This document shows positions 1 through 8,182 of a stretch of DNA of 64,000 nt, in pieces (the stretch's first letter is position 1; each line of letters starts with the position of its first letter). A program made the translations under genes and the position numbers. The notes beneath the pieces were generated by a model, which had not been told where the DNA came from, ran no database searches, and saw nothing but the letters and a program-made list of their open reading frames with translations. Where the stretch lies: NCBI RefSeq assembly GCF_001435835.1, contig NZ_AZFX01000087.1:19423-83422 (forward strand), read 5' to 3'. This stretch comes from Lapidilactobacillus concavus DSM 17758 (GTDB taxonomy: Bacteria; Bacillota; Bacilli; Lactobacillales; Lactobacillaceae).

Positions 1-25
1 TCCGATTTTCTAAATTTGTCATTCT

Positions 26-123
26 AGACACACGACTAATACAAATATTCACGCCAAAATACTTGCCATTTTCAATCAAATGAAGCAAGTAATTTAGCGT
101 GAATCTGAAAATTAGTCGTGTCT
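26..123. repeat. Nested inverted-repeat element S1
   Basis: The outer arms AGACACACGACTAAT (26-40) and ATTAGTCGTGTCT (111-123) are complementary apart from a 2-base bulge. Inside them lie two further arm pairs, ATTCACGC/GCGTGAAT (47-54 and 97-104) and ACTTGC/GCAAGT (61-66 and 85-90). All pairs nest around one axis, giving a roughly 98-bp extended hairpin. No open reading frame here looks real. The sequence differs from the other repeats in the window but has the same style of nested arms. It may be a structured transcript end or a small palindromic mobile element. Confidence 0.6.
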
Positions 124-273
124 CAATTTCGCCATTTAACGCAATCACGATTTTATATTCTGATCATGATTTTTCGTTCGAAGAAATAGGCTGTCAGCAA
201 ATCTTGCCAAGTTATTTTACGTTACCGCCTAAATCAGAAGTTGCGGAAGACAATGGGCATGATTGCAGTGACA

Positions 274-311
274 GTGTTATAAGCTCGAAACGTGTTTCGA
301 GCTTATAACAC
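274..311. repeat. Perfect 18-bp-arm palindrome
   Basis: Arms of 18 bases (274-291 and 294-311) are perfectly complementary around a 2-base centre. There is no T-run on either side, so it is not a typical intrinsic terminator. The near-zero loop suits a protein-binding palindrome or a cruciform better than an RNA hairpin. No flanking gene in the window tells its role. Confidence 0.6.
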
Positions 312-339
312 GGGCAAAACTTTAGATTTTGTGCAACAA

Positions 340-602
340 AAGCTACAAGTTTTAGGCGAAAGCTCCTTTTTGAAGTAGAGCGTGGAGAAAGGCGGTTAGC
401 AGTTGAGCATTAACGATAATTTCTGAATGATTCGCTTGCGAATCGTTTAGAAATTGTTGTTAAGCACAGACTGCTGCCTTGCGGAACGCGTTTCAAAAAG
501 AGCTGCGGCCGGCCCCATAGGCTAGCATGCCCATTGTCTGTAGCAACTTCGGTTCAACGCATACCCCAGCAAGAATAACCATTTTCCGTAGCGACTTCGG
601 TG
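340..602. repeat. Structured repeat A1 (core 376-490)
   Basis: The core has an outer stem (AAGGC...AGCAG near 389-402 with CTGCTGCCTT near 471-480) and an inner long stem (407-435 with 438-465, tip GATTCG/CGAATC). A second copy, A2, lies at 16528-16747. The A1 core sits in the tip of another hairpin whose arms are AGCTCCTTTTTGAA (361-374) and TTTCAAAAAGAGCT (491-504). In A2 that hairpin is uninterrupted. Downstream modules with GGCCCCA and GTAGCAACTTCGG are also shared, the latter appearing twice here (near 541 and 589). The element ends about 34 bp beyond the stop of the ABC permease remnant. The rest of 1-635 holds only element S1 and the palindrome at 274-311. Confidence 0.7.
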
Positions 603-635
603 AAAAGGTGCGACAACTCATAGTTGGAATGATAT

Positions 636-1804
636 TTACAGCATCTGCTTCCGCCAAACCACTACTGCTGCAATGCCATACAATATCGCGGTCCACGCTA
701 TCAATACGACTGCTCCAACAGGTAATGAGGCAATCGGCCATGTGGTTTGATGTAACACCACATTTGGTAGATCAAAATAAGCAATCGGTAACAACGTGGT
801 GATTTTTGACAGCAGATGGTTGGATAAAACGGCGGGACTGCCTAGAAGAATTACGCCGCCAACAACGGTCAGCACGATACTGAAATGATGGCTGAATAAA
901 CTGACAAGTGCAGTGAGAACGGCAAGGAAAATCACGACGAGTAATAGGAATGCGAGATATAATCCGAGTGCGTACCCTAACATCAAGGATTGCACGTGCT
1001 GACCGTCCAGTGAATAGACCAATGGATAATGCCAGGTGCCGAAACCGTATTTGACGCCGACGATGACGAAGCAAGTCAATGCCGCAATCAATAATAGCGC
1101 GGGTGGAATTAATAAAGATGTGCCGAGTTTGCTTGTGATCGTTCGTAACGGGTTAGTTGGTACGGTGTTGAGGAAATCCAACGTACCTTCTTGTTGCGCA
1201 ACGGTGAAAATCTGGGCCAACTGAATGGCGAATACAAATAAAATTAGGATTGGGGTCAGGCGATAGAAAAATGCATAGGTCAAATAGTTAGTTGCCGGCG
1301 CATTTTCTTGGCTAGCTGGGATTTCCGTGAGCTGATGTTTCAATAAATATTGATAGAAGAAGACATCCTTCTTGCGTCCTAATAACGAATAATCCGTTTG
1401 TTTGCCCGGAGAGTCAACCAGGCGAATCGTACTGCTGCGGCCCTGCTGAGTCTCCTTTAAGTTGTACTTAGCATACGCAAGTAACGCTTGGTTGACCTCG
1501 GTGGGTTTTCGACCGAGATAAGCCATAATAATTGCGGATAAATACTCGTATTGCTCCTGATCTTGTTCCAAGATAGCCTTTGTGCTTAGATCCGGATGCT
1601 TATCCTGCTGTAGTTTTTTGATTTCATCTTGCACCTTTACTGAGGTCTGATCATAGGCATCTTGAATTTCGTTGATGTAACTGGGCGTTGTGCCTAATTA
1701 TCGAAGAAATTGACCATTAAAAGTAGAAAAAAAGTCAAAAAGATGACAACTGTAAAACTTGACCATAGATTCTGCTTGAAATCAAGCTTAATTTGCGTGC
1801 GCAT
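636..1804 (-). pseudogene. ABC-2 type permease, frameshifted
   Basis: This is a multi-pass membrane protein of an ABC-2 exporter. The ATG at 1804 is preceded by a strong AGGAGG site and opens a 36-codon frame with one hydrophobic segment, which ends at TAG (1694-1696). The rest of the protein, about 350 residues with five or six more membrane segments, continues in a different frame from about 1694 down to 636. One base lost or gained near 1695 explains this. The start overlaps the end of the upstream ATPase gene by 17 bases, the usual layout for a translationally coupled pair. The ATPase gene is broken as well, so the whole transporter is probably dead. A sequencing error cannot be excluded for this single indel. 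Confidence 0.8.
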
Positions 1805-2507
1805 TCGTGGCCTCCTGCTGCATTGCTGGTTGCTGCAAGAACATCCCAGTATATTCAGCCATCATATCTTGTCCGGCGTTGACCAATGGATGGATCTGTT
1901 GATCTCTTAGGAAATAAACCACGTCGCAAATTCGTCCGACACTATCCATTTGGTGTGACGAAACCAGCAAGCTCTTACCTTGATGCCGTAGATAATCAAA
2001 GACGCGCTCGAATAATTGAATGCTGGTTGGATCCAGTCCGTTCAATGGCTCATCAATCAACATTAACGAGGCATCACTCACCAAATACATCGCCAAGATC
2101 ACATGTTACTTCATCCCTAGCGACATATTTTTAATCTTCATCTTGTCATAGCTAGCCATGCCCAATTCATCTACAACTTGTTGGATGTTGATTGATGAAT
2201 GCCACATCGACTTGACGTATAACAAATGATCTTTAGCTGTCAAATCCTTATACAGGTGATTTGAACTCTCGACGAAGAATAACTGATTTAAATATTTCGT
2301 CCGTTGCTTGCGCTGGTCATACGAATTCAAGGTTAGTGTCGCATTTCCATGCGGCAACAAACCGGATAGTAACCGCAGCAAAGTCGTTTTGCCCGTGCCA
2401 TTAGGTGCAACTAAGCCGATGATTTTCCCGTTTTCGATGGTAAAGTTCACCTGATTCAAAATTGGTCGATTTTTAAACGCAAACGATAGATTCTTGACTT
2501 CAAGCAT
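1788..2507 (-). pseudogene. ABC transporter ATP-binding protein with nonsense codon
   Basis: This is the nucleotide-binding subunit of the ABC-2 type exporter whose permease follows. The ATG at 2507 has a GGAGG site. The Walker A motif reads APNGTGKTT and lies about 38 residues in. The signature region reads MSLGMK, then TAA (2103-2105), then HVILAM in the same frame. Family members have Gln at that position, so a CAA to TAA change is the simplest explanation. After the stop the Walker B (LMLIDEPLNGLDP) and the switch histidine region (LLVSSHQM) are intact. The gene therefore carries one clean point lesion inside an otherwise normal sequence, which suggests recent inactivation. Confidence 0.85.
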
Positions 2508-2653
2508 GTCAAATCCTCCATTGCAACTATTTAATTTTTTGCATTCCTGCCTGGCAAGTACTCAGCATAAACGTCTCCGAACGCCCTTCTGTCCACAAAT
2601 ATAACTTGCATCGCTAGAATAGAAACCTGTGTGCTAACATTAATGTAGTAAAA

Positions 2654-2667
2654 AGAAAGCGTTTTAC
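2654..2667. promoter_or_regulatory. Possible cre (CcpA) site
   Basis: AGAAAGCGTTTTAC matches 11 of 14 positions of the common catabolite-responsive element TGAAAGCGTTTTCA. It lies in the 257-bp gap between the dead ABC operon and the pepO remnant, about 150 bp upstream of the ATPase start. A match of this quality can occur by chance. Confidence 0.3.
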
Positions 2668-2728
2668 ACAGCTGTATGTGAATACTATATCATTGTTTAA
2701 AGGTCATGCAACTCTTTTAGAGAAACTA

Positions 2729-2759
2729 TTTTAGGAAGATACCCCGAATCTTCCTAAAA
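2729..2759. repeat. 12-bp-arm hairpin before pepO remnant
   Basis: TTTTAGGAAGAT (2729-2740) and ATCTTCCTAAAA (2748-2759) are perfect complements with a 7-base loop. The hairpin ends 5 bases before the readable part of the pepO remnant, where the missing N-terminal codons should be. It may mark the deletion end point, or it may be an old terminator with U-tracts on both strands. Confidence 0.5.
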
Positions 2760-2764
2760 CATCC

Positions 2765-4482
2765 TTGCGTGAAGCCGTCAAGCTAGATCAGCTGGCGCTC
2801 GACTTTGAGAAACGCGAGGGGGATGGCATTCGTCCCGCACAAATACGGCTTGCAATTCTCGATCAGCTACATCATTGGGATGACGTCAATGACCAGCTTG
2901 CGGAGTTGATCAAGATGGGCGCACCCTTGTCATTTGACCTTTTCACAGGACCTGATATGAAAAACACGACCCGAAAACTACTAACATTCGGTGTTCTCAA
3001 TCTCATTTTACCTGAAAAAAATTACTACGCGTCTGAAAATAAAAAGGGACAGCAATTACTTGCGACTTGGCACCAATGGCAGTCGACGTCCTAAAACGCT
3101 TTGGCTTCGAGGAAACCGTTGCGACACAACTCGTCGATCAGGCGGTTGCTTTCGATGCTTCACTGGTGCCGTTTGTTAAAGGCGCCGAAGAACTGGCTGA
3201 TTACACCGCAAGATATCATCCAACTGACTTCGCCGAATTTACTCGCTTAATTCCCGCAATCGATCTGAATCAGGCAATTGCCGACATCCTCCAACGTCTC
3301 CCGGTACAGATCAACGTGACCCAGCCTGAATACTTCAAACATCTCAACCAGCTCCTCACCACCACGCCATTCGAGGAATTCAATGCTTGGCTACAAGTTA
3401 AACTAATTCTTGAAACAACGGCCTATCTGACTGAAGATTTACGCCAATTAGGCGATCGTTATCGTGGTGTTCTTGGTGGCCGCCGCGCAACGCCAAGTCA
3501 AGAGAAACAAGCTTACCGAATGGTCGTACGCTATTTTGACGATGTGATTGGGAAATATTACAGTGAAACTTATTTTGGGGATCAAGCAAGACAAGACGTG
3601 ACGCAGATGACGCGTCAAATGATTGATATTTATCGGCAACGTCTCGAACGGAATACTTGGTTGTCACAGACCACAAAGATGCGTGCCATCGATAAATTGG
3701 ATCACCTCGTACTCAAAGTCGGTTACCCAGATGAGATCCCTGCCGTTTATGATCAGATAAAAGTCAAAACGGCGGCGGACGGTGGCAATCTGCTGAACAC
3801 GATTCTAACCATTGAACGTGTGAAACGCGAGGCCGATTTCTTAGCGGTGAACCAGCCGACTGATCGTTCACGCTGGATGATGACTGGTCAAACCGTTGAT
3901 GCTTGATACATCCCCAGCTTCAGCGAAATCAATCTTCCCGCTGGCATTCTACAGGCACCTTTTTACAGCATCAACCAGTCTGATTCGGAAAATTACGGCG
4001 GCATCGGCACAATAATCGCTCACGAGATCTCCCACGCGTTTGATAGTAATGGAGCTAAATTCGATGCGTTTGGAAATCTAAATAACTGGTGGACACCTGC
4101 CGACTTTGCCGCATTCGAACAACGCACGCAAGCGATGGCCGCCGAATTTGATGGTCTAGACTATGCAGGGGTCAAACTCAATGGTCAGCAGATTCTTGGC
4201 GAAAACATTGTCGATGCTGGCGGACTTTCCTGCGCACTTGAAGCTGCCAAAAGAAGCGACCAAGTTGATCTAGTCGCCTTCTTTAATCACCTCGCTCTTA
4301 TTTGGCGCTTGAAAACGACCGAGACTTTTCAGCAATTCATGGTCAATATCGACGTCCATGCTCCCGGTTCACTGCGTACCAACATCCAGGCACAGAATAT
4401 AGACGACTTCTATCAAACGTTCCACGTCACAGAACAAGATCAGATGTGGCTAGCACCGGATAAACGCGTCCAGATTTGGTAA
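2765..4482 (+). pseudogene. pepO: PepO-type M13 metalloendopeptidase, decayed
   Basis: The readable sequence resembles PepO/neprilysin (M13) zinc endopeptidases from about residue 60 to the end. Three lesions are visible. The first roughly 60 codons and a start signal are missing, because the frame opens at a TTG with no ribosome site. A one-base frameshift lies near 3065-3090. A TGA at 3904-3906 sits in the region corresponding to TVNAY in relatives. Beyond it the catalytic part is intact: the zinc motif HEISH is near 4021-4035, ENIVDAGG supplies the third ligand near 4204, and the protein ends with the usual C-terminal Trp. Intact catalytic residues with several upstream lesions mean a pseudogene that has begun to decay. 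Lactic acid bacteria use PepO to cleave imported oligopeptides in the cytoplasm. Confidence 0.88.
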
Positions 4483-4552
4483 ATCATCTTAATTTAATTG
4501 AACAATGACCGATTCAATCCTAAAATAAAAGTCATGAAAGTGAGGTCAGTTT

Positions 4553-5110
4553 ATGCATCAGGTTATCTTGTACATCGCCCAGAGTTTAGATGGCTATCTT
4601 GCGAAGACCGATGGTTCGATCGATTGGCTGACACAATTCGGCGATGCCGACGAACTTGCACAGGATCCAAGTTACCAGGACCTGTACCAACGGATCGATA
4701 CGGTTCTAATGGGCAGAAAAACCTATCAACAAATTATCGATGAACTCATGCCAGAAATGGCTGCAGATTACTTTTACGCAGATAAAACTAGCTATGTGGT
4801 CACAACCAAAACGCTCAAGCCGCGTGATCACGTGATTTTCACCAGCAGTGATCCAGTTGCCTTAGTGTCTGACCTCAAACACCAGAGTGGGCGTGATATC
4901 TGGGTGATTGGTGGTGCAGCGCTGATCAAACCGTTAGTCGATGCAGATCTCATCGATGAGTATCAAATCTCGATTGTGCCCATTCTTCTCGGAGATGGCA
5001 TCAGACTTTTCGAGCAAAGTCGTCCAAAGGTGCGTCAATTACGACTGAAAAATGCGATTCAGCAAGGTGAATTAGCCTACCTCACCTACGAACGAATTCC
5101 CCAGGATTAA
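4553..5110 (+). CDS. Dihydrofolate reductase family protein (RibD C-terminal domain)
   Basis: The 185-residue product has the fold of the RibD C-terminal and dihydrofolate-reductase-like family. The N-terminal strand ILYIAQSLDGYLA, the segment MGRKTYQQI near residue 55 and the nucleotide-binding segment WVIGGAALIKPLVDADLID near residue 120 are all visible. Members reduce pteridine- or pyrimidine-like substrates with NAD(P)H, but the small stand-alone YyaP/YwjB type has no settled substrate. The ATG is preceded by GAGGT at a normal distance. It stands alone after the pepO remnant and is intact, unlike its upstream neighbours. Confidence 0.85.
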   Translation: MHQVILYIAQSLDGYLAKTDGSIDWLTQFGDADELAQDPSYQDLYQRIDTVLMGRKTYQQIIDELMPEMAADYFYADKTSYVVTTKTLKPRDHVIFTSSDPVALVSDLKHQSGRDIWVIGGAALIKPLVDADLIDEYQISIVPILLGDGIRLFEQSRPKVRQLRLKNAIQQGELAYLTYERIPQD

Positions 5111-5170
5111 GATCTTTCACCTACAACGACGGGCTCAATCGATCAACCTTCTATTTTGGCGCATTTAATT

Positions 5171-5244
5171 AAAGACATCATCAAAGTTCCTGCCTAACAT
5201 TGCTGTCATTGCTTGGGCTAGACGGACGGGATGGTGTCTTTTTT
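5171..5244 (+). terminator. Weak long-loop terminator candidate
   Basis: AAAGACATCATC (5171-5182) pairs with GATGGTGTCTTT (5230-5241) with one G-T pair, followed by a run of six T. The 47-base loop is long for an intrinsic terminator, although it can fold further. It is placed where the plus-strand reductase transcript should end. The gap 5111-5418 otherwise holds only repeat B1. Confidence 0.35.
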
Positions 5245-5278
5245 GCTGGCAAAAATCAGCGTGATGTTTGTGACATCT

Positions 5279-5396
5279 AAAAAAGAGCTATCCAGCTGTG
5301 AAGTGTTGTTAATTGCGAAACTTCCGCGAACTAACAGCACCAACGCATTTAAGACTTCGTCAGAAGGCCCAAATGTAGGCAGGATAACTCTTTTTA
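5279..5396. repeat. Structured repeat B1 (three-stem element)
   Basis: The ends form an outer stem: AAAAAGAGCTATCC at the left pairs with GGATAACTCTTTTT at the right, with one wobble. Two separate hairpins lie inside. One is GTGTTGTTAATT...AACTAACAGCAC, and the other is CATTTAAGACTTC/GAAGGCCCAAATG with a 4-base loop. The result is a potential three-way junction. Copy B2 lies at 8022-8142 with the same three-stem plan. B1 begins 23 bp after the pgcA stop, and on the minus strand the outer stem is followed by T6, so it could also end pgcA transcription. Confidence 0.75.
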
Positions 5397-5418
5397 TGAT
5401 GATAACTAAACTAACAGA

Positions 5419-7143
5419 CTAATTTTTAAACCGAGGGGCCAAAGCCGCCTGGTACGCATCGATCTTAGCCTGGCTGGCTTCAACACTTTTACCCACAACG
5501 CCGAAGTATAGCTTGATCTTCGGTTCTGTACCGGAAGGACGAACCGCAATCCATGTTTCATCAGCAAGATAGTATTTCAAAACATCTGCTTGGGGTAGAT
5601 TCAATTCTGTCACCGTACCATCTGACAACGTCTTGGTCTGGTGTAAATAATCCTCCGTCGTTGTCACCGCAACACCATCAACTGCTTGCACAGGCTGCTC
5701 GCGGAAGGCGGCCATGACATTGGCCATCGTTTCTTGACCGGAAAGGCCAGGGAAGTCGAAGGATACGGTCCGCTCTTGGAAATAGCCGTACTTCTCAAAT
5801 AATTCTTGCAGGCCGTCATACATTGTCTTGCCTTGCTCACGATAATAGGCGGCAACTTCTGCTAACATGACGGAAGCCTGCATGGCATCTTTATCACGCA
5901 CGAATGATTTGACCAAGTAGCCATAACTTTCTTCGAAACCAAACAGGAAGTGGCCTTGACCTGTCGTTTCCATCTGTTCGATCTGTTCGCCAATATACTT
6001 GAAACCAGTCAAAACATTGCGCGTTTCGATGCCATAATTTGCAGCGACCTTCGTTGCAAATTCACTAGAAACAATCGACTTCACAATGCATCCATCCGCT
6101 GGCAACTGATTCATGGCTTGTTTGGCCGCCAAAATATAGTTAACCATTAACGCAGCAATCTGATTACCCGTCAACAGATGATAGTCCCCATTGGGTTGGC
6201 GAACGGCTGCGCCCAAGCGGTCCGCATCTGGATCCGTTGCAATCAACAAATCCGCCTTGACGTTTTTGCCTAATTGCTCTGCTAATTCAAAGGCTTGTGG
6301 GAATTCTGGATTAGGAAATAGGGTCGTTGCAAACTCAGGATCGAGCACTGCTTGCTCAGGCACAACGGCGACTTGAGTCAAGCCAGCCGTCCGGAATACA
6401 CGGTCATACAACATCTTGCCCGTGCCATGAAGTGGCGAATAAACCAACGACAACTCACTAGCGACCTTCTTGATCAGATCAGGACGAATCGTAATCGTTG
6501 CTAATTCGGCTAAATAAGCCTGATCAAGATCTTCACCGATCAATTGCAACAGCTTCGCGTCACGTAATTGCGGTTGCGTCAAAGACTTGACACTGAATAA
6601 ATCGGTCACTTTTTCAATATAAGCGACAATTTGGTCCACCTCTTCTGGTGGCATCTGACCCCCATCTGAGCCATAAATTTTGTAACCATTATATTGCTTG
6701 GGATTATGGCTTGCTGTGATCATAATGCCCGCATACGTCTTTAAATGACGCACAGTGAAGGACAACTCTGGTGTAGGTCTCAGACTATCAAACACAAAGC
6801 TCTTGATGCCATGCGCACCTAGAACGCCTGCAGCGGCAAATGCAAATTCCTGTGAGTGGTAACGAGAATCATAACTGATTGCGACACCCGCCGCTTTTTT
6901 TGCAGGTTCCAGCTGATCCATGAACTGAGCTAGTCCCTCAGTTGCCTGACGCACCGTGTATATATTCATCGCGTTGATCCCGGGCTGCATCACACCACGC
7001 ATGCCCGCCGTCCCAAACGCCATCGGCTGCGTAAACGCCTCAACCAATTGGTTCTGATCCTTAGCCATCTCAGTCAACTCAGCCTGCAGATCCTGTGTCA
7101 AATCAGCTGCCTGCCACAATCGATAGTTATCTTCCCAACTCAT
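5419..7143 (-). CDS. pgcA: Alpha-phosphoglucomutase
   Basis: The 574-residue enzyme interconverts glucose 1-phosphate and glucose 6-phosphate, feeding UDP-glucose synthesis for wall and lipid glycosylation. It has the full set of family motifs in order: the phosphoserine loop TASHNPKQYNG near residue 145, the metal loop DPDADRLG, the sugar loop GFEESYGYL and the phosphate-binding loop RPSGTEPKIKLYF near the C-terminus. A GTG lies four codons upstream, but the ATG at 7143 is better spaced from AAGGGTGG. A TATAAT box at 7248-7253 could be its promoter, but the -35 is poor. It is a monocistronic housekeeping gene between repeat-rich gaps. Confidence 0.95.
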   Translation of the reverse strand: MSWEDNYRLWQAADLTQDLQAELTEMAKDQNQLVEAFTQPMAFGTAGMRGVMQPGINAMNIYTVRQATEGLAQFMDQLEPAKKAAGVAISYDSRYHSQEFAFAAAGVLGAHGIKSFVFDSLRPTPELSFTVRHLKTYAGIMITASHNPKQYNGYKIYGSDGGQMPPEEVDQIVAYIEKVTDLFSVKSLTQPQLRDAKLLQLIGEDLDQAYLAELATITIRPDLIKKVASELSLVYSPLHGTGKMLYDRVFRTAGLTQVAVVPEQAVLDPEFATTLFPNPEFPQAFELAEQLGKNVKADLLIATDPDADRLGAAVRQPNGDYHLLTGNQIAALMVNYILAAKQAMNQLPADGCIVKSIVSSEFATKVAANYGIETRNVLTGFKYIGEQIEQMETTGQGHFLFGFEESYGYLVKSFVRDKDAMQASVMLAEVAAYYREQGKTMYDGLQELFEKYGYFQERTVSFDFPGLSGQETMANVMAAFREQPVQAVDGVAVTTTEDYLHQTKTLSDGTVTELNLPQADVLKYYLADETWIAVRPSGTEPKIKLYFGVVGKSVEASQAKIDAYQAALAPRFKN

Positions 7144-7320
7144 AAAAAAAGCCACCCTTCAAAATAATGTGTCACAACACAAAATAGACGCGACACCCAA
7201 AATTAAGTCTTTAAGCACACGAAAAAGTAAGGAGATGTTCTGGTTTTATTATAACTGATTTAAAGCAGATGAAAAGAAGAAATTTGGAAGAAAAAAGTAA
7301 TAGAGTGTGAAGCAAGGCGC

Positions 7321-7437
7321 TTAGAGTGTGGAAGCCCACGGGTTGAATTTGAGGATTAACATGATTAAGACCCGAATCTGCTTTTGGATTCGAGCCTTAA
7401 TTGTGTTAACCGGAAAATTCAGTGGGCTGTAACACGT
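7321..7437. repeat. Structured repeat C1
   Basis: The outer arms GTGTGGAAGCCCAC (7326-7339) and GTGGGCTGTAACAC (7422-7435) pair at 11 of 14 positions. The inner arms, 34 bases each (7345-7378 and 7387-7420), pair at 26 Watson-Crick positions plus two wobbles around an 8-base loop. The plan and several landmarks (TAGAGTGTGG at the start, TTAAC, GATTCG/CGAATC near the tip) match repeats A1 and A2, so A and C look like branches of one family. The gap 7144-7557 holds C1, C2, a partial TAGAGTGTG start near 7301 and nothing else. Confidence 0.75.
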
Positions 7438-7537
7438 TTAGAGTGTGGAAGCCCACGGGTGGATTTTAGGATTAACATGATTAAGACCCGAATCCGCTTT
7501 TGGATTCGAGCCTTAATTGTGTTAACCGGAAAATTTG
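7438..7537. repeat. Structured repeat C2, 3'-truncated tandem copy
   Basis: This repeats C1 with a period of 117 bases and about 95 percent identity over the first 100 bases. It breaks off after AACCGGAAAATTTG, so the inner 34-base stem is complete but the right outer arm is missing. It ends 20 bp from the stop of the small membrane-protein gene. Two near-identical tandem copies imply a recent duplication. Confidence 0.75.
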
Positions 7538-7557
7538 AAACATAATTGAACAAAGAA

Positions 7558-7734
7558 TTAATGTTTATCTTTTGTTATAAGCTTAGCTAATAGAACAAAA
7601 AATAAAAATGTAACAAGCCCGATAATCGTTTCTTTTAGATTTATAAATCCATTCATAAAGTATTCTGATACAGATCTTGAGATTAAATACGCTGCAATTA
7701 GCAATAATGGCGTTTTATAATTCAAAGGTCTCAT
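7558..7734 (-). CDS. Small two-helix membrane protein
   Basis: The product is 58 residues if it starts at the ATG at 7734, which is well spaced from GAGAGGAG. A GTG three codons upstream is possible. It has two hydrophobic segments (about residues 7-24 and 36-52) separated by a short polar stretch, and a basic C-terminus ending KLITKDKH. I do not recognise a family. Bacteriocin-immunity proteins, holin-like proteins and toxin peptides can look like this, but nothing here settles it. The gene and its upstream DNA are markedly AT-rich. They lie between repeats C1/C2 and B2, which hints at an inserted segment. Confidence 0.6.
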   Translation of the reverse strand: MRPLNYKTPLLLIAAYLISRSVSEYFMNGFINLKETIIGLVTFLFFVLLAKLITKDKH

Positions 7735-8021
7735 TTTGGACACTCCTCTCTACAAATCCATTAAACATTTTTGTTAAAATAAGTTCTTTACAATCTTTAT
7801 AATTATATAATTATTATTTTTTATATTTAAACCAACGTTGTAATTCACTTGAATTATTCCAGTGATAATTAAGGCAGTCCCGCAATGAGTCTCACGAAAC
7901 CCTTCATTTCAAAAAAGATGCCAATCTTTTTACTCTAATCGTTCCTTTGATTTCCAGTTATCACTTGTTATTTATATCGGCCGTCTTCATGTATGTTGAT
8001 CACAACTCGCTCAGTGTAGAG
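7735..8021. other. AT-rich gap upstream of small membrane gene
   Basis: Positions 7780-7850 are nearly pure A/T and offer several overlapping -10-like boxes but no clear single promoter. From 7860 to 8021 the base composition returns to normal. I see no open frame with a ribosome site, no tRNA and no repeat before B2 begins. Confidence 0.5.
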
Positions 8022-8142
8022 AAAAAGAGTTATCCTGCTGTTAAAATGTTGTTATTCGCGTGATTTCCGCAAATTGACAACACGGGTTGAATTTAAGGCT
8101 TCGACAGAAGCCTGAATTCAAGGCAGTAGGATAACTCTTTTT
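8022..8142. repeat. Structured repeat B2 (three-stem element)
   Basis: The terminal inverted repeats AAAAAGAGTTATCCTGCTG (8022-8040) and CAGTAGGATAACTCTTTTT (right end) pair with one mismatch. The internal hairpins are TGTTGTTATTCGCG with CGCAAATTGACAACA, and GAATTTAAGGCTTC with GAAGCCTGAATTC around a 4-base loop. It shares B1's plan and about two thirds of its bases. It starts 41 bp beyond the stop of the purine permease gene. Because T-runs follow the outer stem on both strands, it may act as a two-way terminator. Confidence 0.75.
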
Positions 8143-8182
8143 TCTTGGCGTGAAACTAAAATGATTGATAGCTAGCTTAAGT

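Noticed and set aside
99-308. A 69-codon plus-strand frame
   Set aside because: It runs across two inverted repeats (S1 and the 274-311 palindrome), has no ribosome site and no family-like features.
7321-7537. A CRISPR array
   Set aside because: There are only two tandem copies of 117 bp with no spacers, and no cas genes.
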